NCBI GenBank assembly: GCA_045645165.1
Contig: JAZRIF010000071.1
Span: 1-22,223, forward strand
DNA length: 22,223 bases
DNA from: CAMEON01 sp045645165
Lineage (GTDB): Bacteria; Bacillota; Clostridia; Oscillospirales; CAG-272
Reading direction: 5' to 3'
In this document: one piece after another, positions 13,977 through 22,073 of the stretch
How positions within the stretch are numbered: the first letter of the stretch is position 1
How the letters are laid out: every line of letters starts with the position of its first letter
Notes under the pieces: generated by a model
Seen by the model: the letters and a program-made list of their open reading frames with translations, nothing else
What the model was told of the DNA's origin: nothing
Database searches by the model: none
Program-made: the position numbers and the translations under genes

Positions 13977-15938
13977 ATGAACAGAATTACCTACTCCACC
14001 TACCTCGACAAGGTCTACGGCTGCTTCCTCGGCAAGACCGTCATCGGCACCCTGGGCGCCCCCTACGAGGGCATCAAAATGCCGCTGGAGCTGCCCTTCA
14101 AGGAAGAAATGATCAACACCATGCTCCCCAACGACGACCTCGACCTCCAAGTTCTCTGGCTGGACGTGGCCGAAAAGTACGGCGAGAATTTCACCTCCGA
14201 CCAACTGCTGGACCGTTTCGTCAACTACTGCGACTACTCCCCCGGTGAGTACGCCGTCATGCGGAAAAACTATACCCGCGGCATCCATCCCCCCGCCTCG
14301 GGCGCCTTCTCCAATGATTTCTACATCAGCGGCATGGGCTGCCCCATCCGCTCCGAGATCTGGGCCTGCCTTGCCCCCCTGAATCCCGAGCTGGCCGCCG
14401 AGTACGCCACCCGTGACGGCATGCTGGATCACTGGGGTGAGTCTATCTACGGCGAGCAGTTCTTCGCCGCCCTGGAAGCCGCCGCCTTCGGCATGGACGA
14501 GACCGACTGCGACCTCTACGCTCTCATCGACGTAGGCCTGTCCGTCATTCCCAACAAGTGCAAATTCCGCGACCTGGTCAACGATACCGTAACCTGGTGC
14601 CGTCAGTACGACGATGTGAAGCGCATCCTCCGTAAGATCCTCCACAAGTACGGCCACCCCGACTGTACCAACCTCTTCCAGAACATCGGCATCACCCTCA
14701 CCGCCCTCCTCAAGGGCAACCTCGACGCCATCAAAACAGGCATGGACGCCCTGAACTGCGGCTTTGACACCGACTGCACCTGCGCCACCGCAGGAGCTGT
14801 CATCGGCATCATCCGCGGCGCCAAATCCCTGCAGGCCGAGTACGGCTGGGGGGACATCAAGTTCGTCCTGGGCGTGAGATCCGACCGCCGCTCCGACAGC
14901 GTCTTCGACTTCTCCGAGGACGTGGCCATTCTGGGCAAGACCTGGAACCCCGACGTCATTGAGGGCGGCGCCGCCAAGGACTACGGCTTTGAAGCTCCCG
15001 CCCCCGTCAAGGTGTGGGTGGAATACCCCACCTTCCCCGACGGCCGCCCCGATTGCTCCATCGCCCTGGGCGAGACCAAAACCCTCAACCTCTTTTTCGG
15101 AGGTGAGCCCGGAACCGACTATGAGCTGACCTACGCGATCAAGGGTCTCTGCCTGGACGTCAGCGGCGAAGCCACCCTGAATCCCCGGGGCTGTGTGAAG
15201 ATCCCCTTCACCGTGGCCCTCCCCGCCGATCTTCCGACCCTCTCCGAGACCAACCTCTATACCGTGAGCTACACCGTGAACGGCACACCCTATACCTACA
15301 CCTTCGGCCTCGTGGGCGCCACCCCCTGGAAGGCCATCGGCCCCATCTGGCGCACCGACCCCACCTGCACCACCGAAAAGCTCATGAAGGTGCCCAACTA
15401 CTGGCACCTCATGAACCCCGGCTACCGCTATAAGGGCAGCGGCACCGACATCGTCCGCCGCTTCCACCTCAATATGGCGGCGGATACCACCACCCCCTAC
15501 CTCTCCATGGATGAATTGGTCAAGCCCCTCGACCCCAAGGCCGACACCAAGTACGAGGAAACCCTCTTCTCCCAAAGAGAGGACAGCTTCCGCCTGGACG
15601 ACGTCTACGGCTTCTCCGCCCCCTCGACCTGCTACCTTGTCCGCGGCCTGATCGCCCCCGAGGACGAGACCGTTTGCGTCCAGATGGGTCACTCCGCCCC
15701 CTTCGCCCTATATATCAACGGCAAGCTCATCTGCGAGCGCCGCGAGTGCGACACATGGGACGCCGAGAACGTCCACGTGGCAAACGTCACCCTCAAGAAG
15801 GGCGTCAACAGCGTTATCCTCCGCCTCACCCGCGTCAACGCCGACGCCAAGTATAACCTCATTTTCTCCGAGGGCGAGACCTGCGCCACCCATAAAGTTC
15901 ACTACGCATCCCTTAACCCAAAATTCTTTGATATGTAA
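13977..15938 (+). CDS. ADP-ribosylglycohydrolase family protein with C-terminal beta-sandwich
   Basis: A 653-aa protein without a signal peptide. Residues 1-340 have the helical ADP-ribosylglycohydrolase (DraG/ARH, PF03747) fold: YGCFLGKTVIGTLGAPYEG, NDDLDLQVL (52-60) at the place of the usual TDDT metal motif, and GFDTDCTCATAGAVIG (Asp264, Asp266). The metal-binding Asp residues are kept but the first Thr is Asn. The second half is beta-rich; the last 110 residues look like a galactose-binding-type domain (FALYINGKLICERR, VTLKKGVNSVILRLTR). Family members release ADP-ribose from proteins or nucleic acids, but long fused forms like this may act on glycosides, so the substrate is open. AAGGAGG precedes ATG. 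Repeat copy A ends 48 nt upstream and no promoter is visible between them. A hairpin (15918-15949) overlaps the stop codon. Confidence 0.83.
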   Translation: MNRITYSTYLDKVYGCFLGKTVIGTLGAPYEGIKMPLELPFKEEMINTMLPNDDLDLQVLWLDVAEKYGENFTSDQLLDRFVNYCDYSPGEYAVMRKNYTRGIHPPASGAFSNDFYISGMGCPIRSEIWACLAPLNPELAAEYATRDGMLDHWGESIYGEQFFAALEAAAFGMDETDCDLYALIDVGLSVIPNKCKFRDLVNDTVTWCRQYDDVKRILRKILHKYGHPDCTNLFQNIGITLTALLKGNLDAIKTGMDALNCGFDTDCTCATAGAVIGIIRGAKSLQAEYGWGDIKFVLGVRSDRRSDSVFDFSEDVAILGKTWNPDVIEGGAAKDYGFEAPAPVKVWVEYPTFPDGRPDCSIALGETKTLNLFFGGEPGTDYELTYAIKGLCLDVSGEATLNPRGCVKIPFTVALPADLPTLSETNLYTVSYTVNGTPYTYTFGLVGATPWKAIGPIWRTDPTCTTEKLMKVPNYWHLMNPGYRYKGSGTDIVRRFHLNMAADTTTPYLSMDELVKPLDPKADTKYEETLFSQREDSFRLDDVYGFSAPSTCYLVRGLIAPEDETVCVQMGHSAPFALYINGKLICERRECDTWDAENVHVANVTLKKGVNSVILRLTRVNADAKYNLIFSEGETCATHKVHYASLNPKFFDM

Positions 15939-15998
15939 AGAATTTTTGGAATTCTGCATATCTTTTTGCATAATTGAATAATTGTAACATTTACCACA

Positions 15999-16026
15999 AA
16001 AGGGGCGAAAAAGTTTTCGCCCCTTT
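15999..16026 (+). terminator. Intrinsic terminator before the ABC operon
   Basis: AAAGGGGCGAAAA (15999-16011) pairs perfectly with 16014-16026. It is A/T-flanked with a GC-rich core and is followed by GGTTTATATT. It ends transcripts from the ADP-ribosylglycohydrolase gene just upstream of the ABC promoter. Confidence 0.75.
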
Positions 16027-16041
16027 GGTTTATATTGACAG

Positions 16042-16070
16042 TTGCAAAAAAACGGGGTTTGTGCTATAAT
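16042..16070 (+). promoter_or_regulatory. Promoter of the amino acid ABC operon
   Basis: TTGCAA (16042-16047), 17 nt, then TATAAT (16065-16070) with TGC in front as an extended -10. The leader is about 47 nt and contains AAGGAG (16110-16115). No riboswitch-like fold was seen. Confidence 0.75.
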
Positions 16071-16123
16071 GTTACCACGCATTTTCTATGCATAATATTC
16101 ATTATTTTCAAGGAGAAAACATC

Positions 16124-16951
16124 ATGAAAAAGTTTCTTTCCGTTTTCATGGCGCTGGCAATGATCCTGGCTCTGACCGCTCTGTTCGTTGCTTGCGATAA
16201 CGGCGAGTCCGAGGGTGATACCACCGTCGCCGAGACCGTTGCCGGTACCGAGGCAGGTACTGCCGGTAACGACACCACCGAGAAGCCCGTTCTGAAGATG
16301 GGTACCAACGCTTACTTCCAGCCCTACGAGTTCTACGAGGGTGAGAAGATCGTGGGTATCGACGCCGAGATCGCTGCTGCCATCGCCGAGAAGCTGGGCA
16401 TGGAGCTGCAGATCGTGGATATGGAGTTCGACTCCATCCTGACTGCTGTAAACGAGGGCTCCGTTGACTTCGGTATGGCCGGTATGACCATCACCGAGGA
16501 TCGCCTCCTGGAGGTTGACTTCTCCATCAGCTACGCCAACGGCGTGCAGGCCATCATCGTTCCCGAGAACTCTCCCATCACCTCCGTGGACGACCTCTAT
16601 GCTGAGGGCGCTTCCTACAAGGTAGGCGTTCAGCTGGGTACCACCGGTGACATCTACGCCACCGACGATTTCGGCTCCGAGAACGTCACCACCTACAGCA
16701 ACGGTAACGAGGCTGTTCTGGCTCTGGCCGGCGGTTCCGTGGACTGCGTTATCATCGACAACGAGCCCGCTAAGGCTCTGGTTGCCGCTAACTCCGGTCT
16801 GAAGATCCTGGAGACCGCTTACGCCAACGAGGACTATGCCATCTGCGTCAAGAAGGGCAACTCCGAGCTGCTTGGCAAGATCGATGCCGCTATTCTGGAG
16901 CTGACCGAGGACGGCACCATCGCTTCCATCGTTGCTAAGTACATCAAGTAA
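16124..16951 (+). CDS. Polar amino acid ABC transporter substrate-binding lipoprotein
   Basis: A family 3 solute-binding protein of 275 aa, the extracellular receptor of the importer encoded downstream. The signal peptide ends in LFVAC (Cys24); a Thr/Ala/Glu spacer runs to about 55. The ligand-binding fold starts at LKMGTNAYFQPYEF, followed by GIDAEIAAAIAEKLGMELQ and DFGMAGMTITEDR, typical of GlnH/HisJ/ArtJ-type proteins. ATG 16124 has AAGGAG at good spacing; the upstream in-frame ATG (16088) has none. Codon choice (GGT, GTT, CGT, GCT) is more biased than in neighbours, consistent with high expression. A hairpin follows the gene. The ligand cannot be fixed from sequence. Confidence 0.92.
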   Translation: MKKFLSVFMALAMILALTALFVACDNGESEGDTTVAETVAGTEAGTAGNDTTEKPVLKMGTNAYFQPYEFYEGEKIVGIDAEIAAAIAEKLGMELQIVDMEFDSILTAVNEGSVDFGMAGMTITEDRLLEVDFSISYANGVQAIIVPENSPITSVDDLYAEGASYKVGVQLGTTGDIYATDDFGSENVTTYSNGNEAVLALAGGSVDCVIIDNEPAKALVAANSGLKILETAYANEDYAICVKKGNSELLGKIDAAILELTEDGTIASIVAKYIK

Positions 16952-16971
16952 GATAGTACCGCTGACCGAAT

Positions 16972-16997
16972 GGGTGGGACGGGGAACCGTCCCATCC
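16972..16997 (+). terminator. Intercistronic hairpin after the binding-protein gene
   Basis: GGGTGGGACGG pairs with CCGTCCCATCC (11 bp including one G-U) around GGAA, followed by TTTCATTCTTT. It lies 20 nt after the binding-protein stop and 37 nt before the permease start. A partial terminator or 3' stabiliser at this point is usual where the binding protein is made in excess over the permease. Confidence 0.65.
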
Positions 16998-17034
16998 TTT
17001 CATTCTTTCATATCGAAGAAAGGAATCTGCAAGC

Positions 17035-18447
17035 ATGAACAAGCTTGAGATACAGAAGAAAAAAAGGCGGGTTATAAATCTGTGCCTCGTGGGTCTGTGT
17101 ATCCTGATTTTGGCGGGTTTTATTCTGGCAGATCAGATCAGTAACCGCAAGACGACCCTGAAGATGACCGCCGCCGATGCGCAGACTCAACTCACCGAGT
17201 TGCTCGAAAGCCTGCCCACCGCCGTGGCCAAATGCTCCAAGTACGTAGTCGCCAACACCAAAACCGAGGTTCTTTCGGTGGAGGCAGGGGCTGCCCGCGA
17301 GTTCGTGGCCAAGGTAAAGTATGAGACTCTGGACGTAGCCGCCATGTACGAGGCCAATAAGGAGGCCATCTTCAGTATGGCCTGGACCTACGCCGAGGGC
17401 CTCAAGGCCGAGGGCAAGAAGGTCAACGCCACCCTGATCCAGATCCAAGTCCAGAACTTCATTCTGGAGCAGTTGGAAACAGGAAACTGGAAGACGAGCG
17501 GGGAAGCCGAGGTCTACTTCTACGACACCCGTGCCGAAAAGGCCGTCATGTACATCTCTGACGAGACACTCAACAGCCTCTTGGGCGGTTATATCACCGT
17601 CAAGGACGACATTAAGAACACCACGGAGATCACAGTGGATGGCGAGACGGTATCCATCGCCTCGGATAATACCTTCCGTAACGGTATCAACCAGTGCCTC
17701 GGCCTCGTGAACTACGATGCCGAAAGACCCGATACCTCCTCCCCCCTCCAGCAGAAGTGGAACAGCCTGAAGGCAGACTTCCACAAGAACTTCATCGAGC
17801 AGAACCGCTGGTTCTATATCGTGGAGGGTATCGGCAACACCCTGGCTCTCACGGGACTCTCCCTCCTGTTGGGTATCGTCCTGGGATTCTTGACAGCCAT
17901 CGTCCGCGTATCCTACGAGAAAACAGGGAAGCTGTACTACCTGGATCGTATCGCCCGTATCTACGTGTCGGTCATCCGCGGAACCCCTCTGATGGTGCAG
18001 TTGCTCATCATCTATTTCGTATTGCTCCTGCCCATTGGCATTGAAAAATTCCCCGCGGCGGTGCTCTGCTTCGGTCTGAACAGCGGCGCCTACGTCTCTG
18101 AGATCATCCGCGGCGGTATCATGTCGGTGGAGGTAGGACAGACCGAGGCCGGCCGCTCTCTGGGCTTTGGCTACGGCGCGACCATGTTCCATATCGTCAT
18201 GCCCCAGGCCTTCAAGGCTGTGCTCCCCGCCCTGTGTAACGAGTTCATCTCCCTCTTGAAGGAGACCTCCGTGGCCTTCTACATCGGCGTGGCTGACCTC
18301 ACCCGCGCGGGTATCAAGATCCGTTCCATTACCTACAGTAACTTCATGCCCCTGGTGGCTGTCGCCCTGGTCTACCTGATCCTGGTGCTGATTCTGACCA
18401 AGCTGGTGGGCATCCTGGAAAGGAGGTTGCGTAAGAGTGAGCGTTAA
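17035..18447 (+). CDS. Polar amino acid ABC permease with extra N-terminal extracytoplasmic domain
   Basis: The membrane subunit of the importer, 470 aa, about twice the usual 215-240. The C-terminal part from about residue 238 is a complete HisM/GlnP-type permease: RWFYIVEGIGNTLALTG, RIARIYVSVIRGTPLMVQLL, and the EAA loop EAGRSLGFGYGATMFHIVMP with Glu371, which contacts the ATPase. In front is a separate unit: a basic start, a membrane helix (about 13-33) and about 220 residues predicted outside the membrane, with VTVDGETV-like strands and no recognised fold. It is not a duplicated binding protein by eye. AAAGGA precedes ATG. The stop overlaps the ATPase gene by 11 nt, so translation is coupled. 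Confidence 0.9.
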   Translation: MNKLEIQKKKRRVINLCLVGLCILILAGFILADQISNRKTTLKMTAADAQTQLTELLESLPTAVAKCSKYVVANTKTEVLSVEAGAAREFVAKVKYETLDVAAMYEANKEAIFSMAWTYAEGLKAEGKKVNATLIQIQVQNFILEQLETGNWKTSGEAEVYFYDTRAEKAVMYISDETLNSLLGGYITVKDDIKNTTEITVDGETVSIASDNTFRNGINQCLGLVNYDAERPDTSSPLQQKWNSLKADFHKNFIEQNRWFYIVEGIGNTLALTGLSLLLGIVLGFLTAIVRVSYEKTGKLYYLDRIARIYVSVIRGTPLMVQLLIIYFVLLLPIGIEKFPAAVLCFGLNSGAYVSEIIRGGIMSVEVGQTEAGRSLGFGYGATMFHIVMPQAFKAVLPALCNEFISLLKETSVAFYIGVADLTRAGIKIRSITYSNFMPLVAVALVYLILVLILTKLVGILERRLRKSER

Positions 18448-19213
18448 GATCGAAACCAAGACCGCCGTACAGGCTAACGCCCCCGTGATCCGTGTCTGTG
18501 ATCTGCAAAAGCACTACAACGACGGTTCCGTTCATGCACTGGACGGTGTTACTACCGAGATCTATCCCGGCGAGGTGGTGGTGGTCATCGGCCCCTCGGG
18601 TAGTGGTAAATCTACCTTCCTCCGTTCCCTGAACCTTCTGGAGGAACCCACGGGTGGACAGATCTTCGTGAACGGCGTGGATATCACCGACCGCAAGGTG
18701 AATATCAACCTCCACCGCCAGAAGATGGGTATGGTGTTCCAGCACTTCAACCTCTTCCCCCACATGACCATCCTCCGCAACATGACCATCGCCCCCATGA
18801 AACTCCTGAAGAAGCCCCGCGCCGAGGCCGAAGCCCTGGCCATGGAGCTTTTGGAGAAGGTCGGTTTGGCCGACAGAGCGGGTGCCTACCCCAGCCAGCT
18901 CTCGGGCGGTCAGAAGCAGCGAGTCGCCATCGTCCGTGCTCTGTGCATGCAGCCTGACGTCATGCTCTTCGACGAGCCTACCTCCGCCCTTGACCCCGAA
19001 ATGGTCGGCGAGGTGCTGGAGGTCATGAAATCTCTGGCTCGCGACGGTATGACCATGATCGTGGTCACCCACGAGATGGGCTTCGCCCGTGAGGTCGGCT
19101 CCCGCGTCATCTTCATGGCCGACGGCCGGATCATCGAGGAGGGCGAGCCCAACGAGCTGTTCGCCAACCCCAAGAGCGAGAGACTGCAGACCTTCCTGGC
19201 GAAGGTGCTGTGA
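18437..19213 (+). CDS. Polar amino acid ABC transporter ATP-binding protein
   Basis: The cytoplasmic ATPase of the importer, 258 aa, GlnQ/HisP-like. Walker A is GPSGSGKS (52-59), the Q-loop is FQHFNLFP (Gln102), the signature is LSGGQKQR (155-162), Walker B is VMLFDEP (175-181) and the H-loop is VVTHEMGFA (His211). GTG is the start, with AGGAGG upstream inside the permease gene. Residues 1-16 extend a little beyond the usual start. All nucleotide-binding residues are present, so it should be active. Confidence 0.95.
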   Translation: MSVKIETKTAVQANAPVIRVCDLQKHYNDGSVHALDGVTTEIYPGEVVVVIGPSGSGKSTFLRSLNLLEEPTGGQIFVNGVDITDRKVNINLHRQKMGMVFQHFNLFPHMTILRNMTIAPMKLLKKPRAEAEALAMELLEKVGLADRAGAYPSQLSGGQKQRVAIVRALCMQPDVMLFDEPTSALDPEMVGEVLEVMKSLARDGMTMIVVTHEMGFAREVGSRVIFMADGRIIEEGEPNELFANPKSERLQTFLAKVL

Positions 19214-19215
19214 TG

Positions 19216-19419
19216 TAAATTGGAGTTTATCGGCCAGGGGCTTTGCCCCTGGACCCCACCAGAACCCTTTTTGGAAAAAGGGTTCTGGACTCCCAAAAAC
19301 TTTGAAAAACATTCAAAAATAATCTTTTTTGAAAGTTCTTGAAAAGGGGTCTGGGGAAAAACTTCTTTCAAGAAGTTTTTCCTCAGGCGCTCTTTCGCTC
19401 CCCCACAAACCCGAATTTG
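19216..19419. repeat. MITE-like 204-bp hairpin element, copy B
   Basis: It has the same plan and orientation as copy A. The terminal repeats at 19216-19230 and 19405-19419 match in 11 of 15 positions. H1 is at 19234-19252 (CCAGGGGC/GCCCCTGG, TTT loop) and H2 at 19259-19288 (14-bp arms, GG centre). The TTTTTTGAAAGTTCTTGAA block and the H4 palindrome follow. The stems differ in sequence from copy A yet stay fully paired. It fills most of the 307 bp between the ATPase and glgP genes; the remaining 100 bp holds no convincing promoter. Confidence 0.75.
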
Positions 19420-19520
19420 AAAGCCGCGTCCCTATTCATGTTTAATTTCCCCATCTCATACAAATACTATCCGTAACCCCGTATTCCCATCGAAACCAAC
19501 CAAAGAAAGTGATAACGCAT

Positions 19521-21953
19521 ATGACCAACTGCAAACCTACCGCGGCAGAGATCAAGGAGAATCTTGAGATCAAGCTGTCGCGCTTCTTCGGCTGCACCGC
19601 CGCCGAAGCCTCCAAGGATCAGATTTATAAAGCCACCGCCATGACCATCCGCGACATTCTCACCGAGAAGCGCGGCGCATTCAAGAAGAAGGTCAATCAG
19701 GCAGGCGGTAAGCGCGTGTACTATATGTGCATGGAGTTCCTGCTGGGTCGCTCTCTTAAGACCAACGTCTGCAACCTGGGCCTGGATCAGGAATACACCG
19801 AGGCTCTCAGCACCATGGGCTACACCCTGGACGATCTCTACGAGTGCGAGCCCGACGCGGGTCTCGGCAACGGCGGTCTTGGCCGTCTCGCCGCCTGCTT
19901 CATGGACTCCCTGTCCTCCCTCGACTACCCCGCCACCGGTTTCTCCATTTGCTACGAGTACGGTCTCTTCAAGCAGAAGATCGTGGACGGCATCCAGGTG
20001 GAGCTCCCCGACGTGTGGCTCCCCGGTGGTGACGTGTGGCTGGTACCCCGTACCGACCGCGTGTTCCACGTCCGCTTCGGCGGCCGCATCCACGAGGAGT
20101 GGAAGCCCGACGGCCGCATGGAGATCATCTACGAGGACGCAGAGGAGCTTGAAGCTGTTCCCTACGACATGATGATCTCGGGTGCCGACTCGGATGGCGT
20201 TTCCCGCCTCCGTCTCTGGAAGGCCCGTAGCATCCAGAACTTCAACATGGGTCTGTTCTCTCAGGGTCAGTACGCCCGTGCCATGGAGGAAGCCACCAAC
20301 GCCGACGCCATCTCCAAGGTGCTGTACCCCGCCGATAACCATACCGAGGGTAAGCTTTTGCGCCTGACCCAGCAGTACTTCCTCTGCTCCGCCTCGGTTC
20401 AGTCCATCATCCGTGACCACATGGCTGTCTACGGTACCCTGGATAACCTGGCCGATAAGGTCGCCATCCACCTCAACGATACCCACCCCACCCTCTGCAT
20501 CCCCGAGCTGATGCGTATCCTTGTGGACGAGTACTTCTATCCTTGGGATCGCGCCTGGGAGATGGTCAAGGAGATCTGCTCCTACACCAACCATACCGTT
20601 ATGCCCGAGGCGCTGGAGACCTGGAACGAGGATCTCTTCCGCCTGAAGCTCCCCCGCATCTACGCCATCATCAAGGAGATCAACGAGCGCTTCTGCCGCG
20701 AGGCATGGCAGACCTTCCCCGGCAACTGGCAGAGAATCTCCAAGATGGCTGTCATCGGCTACGGTCAAATCCGCATGGCCAACCTGGCCGTTATCGGCTC
20801 CCATTCGGTCAACGGCGTGTCCAAGCTCCACTCCTCCATCCTGAAGGAAAGCGTGTTCAAGGACTTCTACCGCCTGTACCCCAGCCGCTTCGATAACGTC
20901 ACCAACGGTATCGCTCACCGCCGCTGGCTGTGCTACTCCAACCCCCAGCTGGCAAAACTGCTGGACGAGACCATCGGCACCGGTTACCGTAAGAACCCTG
21001 TGGAACTTGCTGAGTTCGCCAAGTTTGCCGACAATGACGAGGTGCTGGAGCGTTTCCGCGCCATCAAGCACGAGAACAAGGAAAAGTTCTCCAACCACCT
21101 GTTCCGTAAGGCCGGCATTCGCCTGGATACCCACGCCGTCTACGACGTGCAGATCAAGCGCCTCCATGAGTACAAGCGCCAGCTGCTGAACGCCCTGAAC
21201 ATCATCGGCATGTATCTGGATCTCAAGGATAATCCCGATCTGGATATCCGTCCCCAGACCTTCATCTTCGGTGCCAAGGCCGCTCCTGGCTACTATATGG
21301 CCAAGCGCATCATCCAGCTTCTGTGCATGCTCCAGAAGGAGATCAATAACTCTCCCCGCATCCGTGAGAAGCTCAACGTGGTGTTCCTGGAGAACTACGA
21401 CGTCTCCACCGCCGAGATCCTGGTGCCCTCTGCCGATATCTCCGAGCAGATCTCTCTGGCCGGTAAGGAAGCCAGCGGTACGGGCTGCATGAAGCTCATG
21501 ATGAACGGTGCCATTACCCTGGGTACCCTGGACGGTGCCAACGTGGAAATGCAGGCCGCCGTGGGTGAGGAGAATATGTTCATCTTCGGTCTGACCGCCG
21601 CAGAAGTGGAGCAGCTCTGGCTCCGCGGTTACCGCTCGATTGAGTTCTACAGCAACAACAACCGCCTGGGTCGCATCATGGCCGCCCTGAACATTGGCTT
21701 TGGCGGTGAGTCCTTCGCCGATATCACCACCTACCTGCTTGGTGGTCAGCACGGCGTGGCTGACCCCTATATGTGCTTGGCCGATTTCGAGTCCTACCGC
21801 CTCGCCCATGAGTCCTGCATCAAGGCTTACAGCGACCGCACCCTTTGGACCCGCATGGCTCTGCTCAACACCGCCGCCTCCGGCCACTTTGCCGCCGACC
21901 GCTCCATCCGCGAGTACGCCGACCGCTTCTGGCACATCAAGCCCATTCACTAA
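19521..21953 (+). CDS. glgP: Glycogen phosphorylase
   Basis: It releases glucose-1-phosphate from alpha-1,4-glucan with phosphate and PLP. The 810 aa are full length for the GT35 family. Landmarks: YYMCMEFLLGRSL, EPDAGLGNGGLGRLAACFMD (glucan and phosphate contacts), LNDTHPTLCIPELMRIL, RLHEYKRQLLN, and the PLP site ASGTGCMKLMMNGAITLGT with Lys658, followed by LDGANVEM. GTGCMK replaces the commoner GTSNMK, as in several Clostridia. ATG 19521 is preferred; GTG 19509, four codons earlier, is possible, and no strong ribosome binding site decides between them. Codon bias suggests high expression. No other glycogen gene is adjacent. MalP-type maltodextrin specificity cannot be excluded. Confidence 0.95.
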   Translation: MTNCKPTAAEIKENLEIKLSRFFGCTAAEASKDQIYKATAMTIRDILTEKRGAFKKKVNQAGGKRVYYMCMEFLLGRSLKTNVCNLGLDQEYTEALSTMGYTLDDLYECEPDAGLGNGGLGRLAACFMDSLSSLDYPATGFSICYEYGLFKQKIVDGIQVELPDVWLPGGDVWLVPRTDRVFHVRFGGRIHEEWKPDGRMEIIYEDAEELEAVPYDMMISGADSDGVSRLRLWKARSIQNFNMGLFSQGQYARAMEEATNADAISKVLYPADNHTEGKLLRLTQQYFLCSASVQSIIRDHMAVYGTLDNLADKVAIHLNDTHPTLCIPELMRILVDEYFYPWDRAWEMVKEICSYTNHTVMPEALETWNEDLFRLKLPRIYAIIKEINERFCREAWQTFPGNWQRISKMAVIGYGQIRMANLAVIGSHSVNGVSKLHSSILKESVFKDFYRLYPSRFDNVTNGIAHRRWLCYSNPQLAKLLDETIGTGYRKNPVELAEFAKFADNDEVLERFRAIKHENKEKFSNHLFRKAGIRLDTHAVYDVQIKRLHEYKRQLLNALNIIGMYLDLKDNPDLDIRPQTFIFGAKAAPGYYMAKRIIQLLCMLQKEINNSPRIREKLNVVFLENYDVSTAEILVPSADISEQISLAGKEASGTGCMKLMMNGAITLGTLDGANVEMQAAVGEENMFIFGLTAAEVEQLWLRGYRSIEFYSNNNRLGRIMAALNIGFGGESFADITTYLLGGQHGVADPYMCLADFESYRLAHESCIKAYSDRTLWTRMALLNTAASGHFAADRSIREYADRFWHIKPIH

Positions 21954-21972
21954 AATCCCGTTTTCACCATTC

Positions 21973-22009
21973 AAAAAGGTGGCACACCGCATCGGTGCGC
22001 CACCTTTTT
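21973..22009 (+). terminator. Intrinsic terminator of glgP
   Basis: AAAAAGGTGGC (21973-21983) pairs with GCCACCTTTTT (21999-22009). After one mismatch the stem continues as CACCG/CGGTG with a CAT loop. It starts about 20 nt after the stop and ends in a U-tract, a textbook terminator. Confidence 0.9.
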
Positions 22010-22027
22010 CCACTTCCCGGAATTCGG

Positions 22028-22056
22028 TTGACAGAAGCCGACTTTTGTGATATAAT
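22028..22056 (+). promoter_or_regulatory. Consensus sigma-A promoter facing out of the window
   Basis: TTGACA (22028-22033), 17 nt, TATAAT (22051-22056), with TGA before the -10. Both hexamers are perfect. The first 11 bases (TTGACAGAAGC) are the same as in the mreB promoter at 241. Its gene lies beyond the window; the transcript would begin with the repeat at 22074. Confidence 0.85.
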
Positions 22057-22073
22057 ATGTGTGTTTAACATTT

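Noticed and set aside
16035..16040. Perfect TTGACA upstream of the ABC operon
   Set aside because: It is 24 nt from TATAAT; TTGCAA at 16042 has the correct 17-nt spacing.
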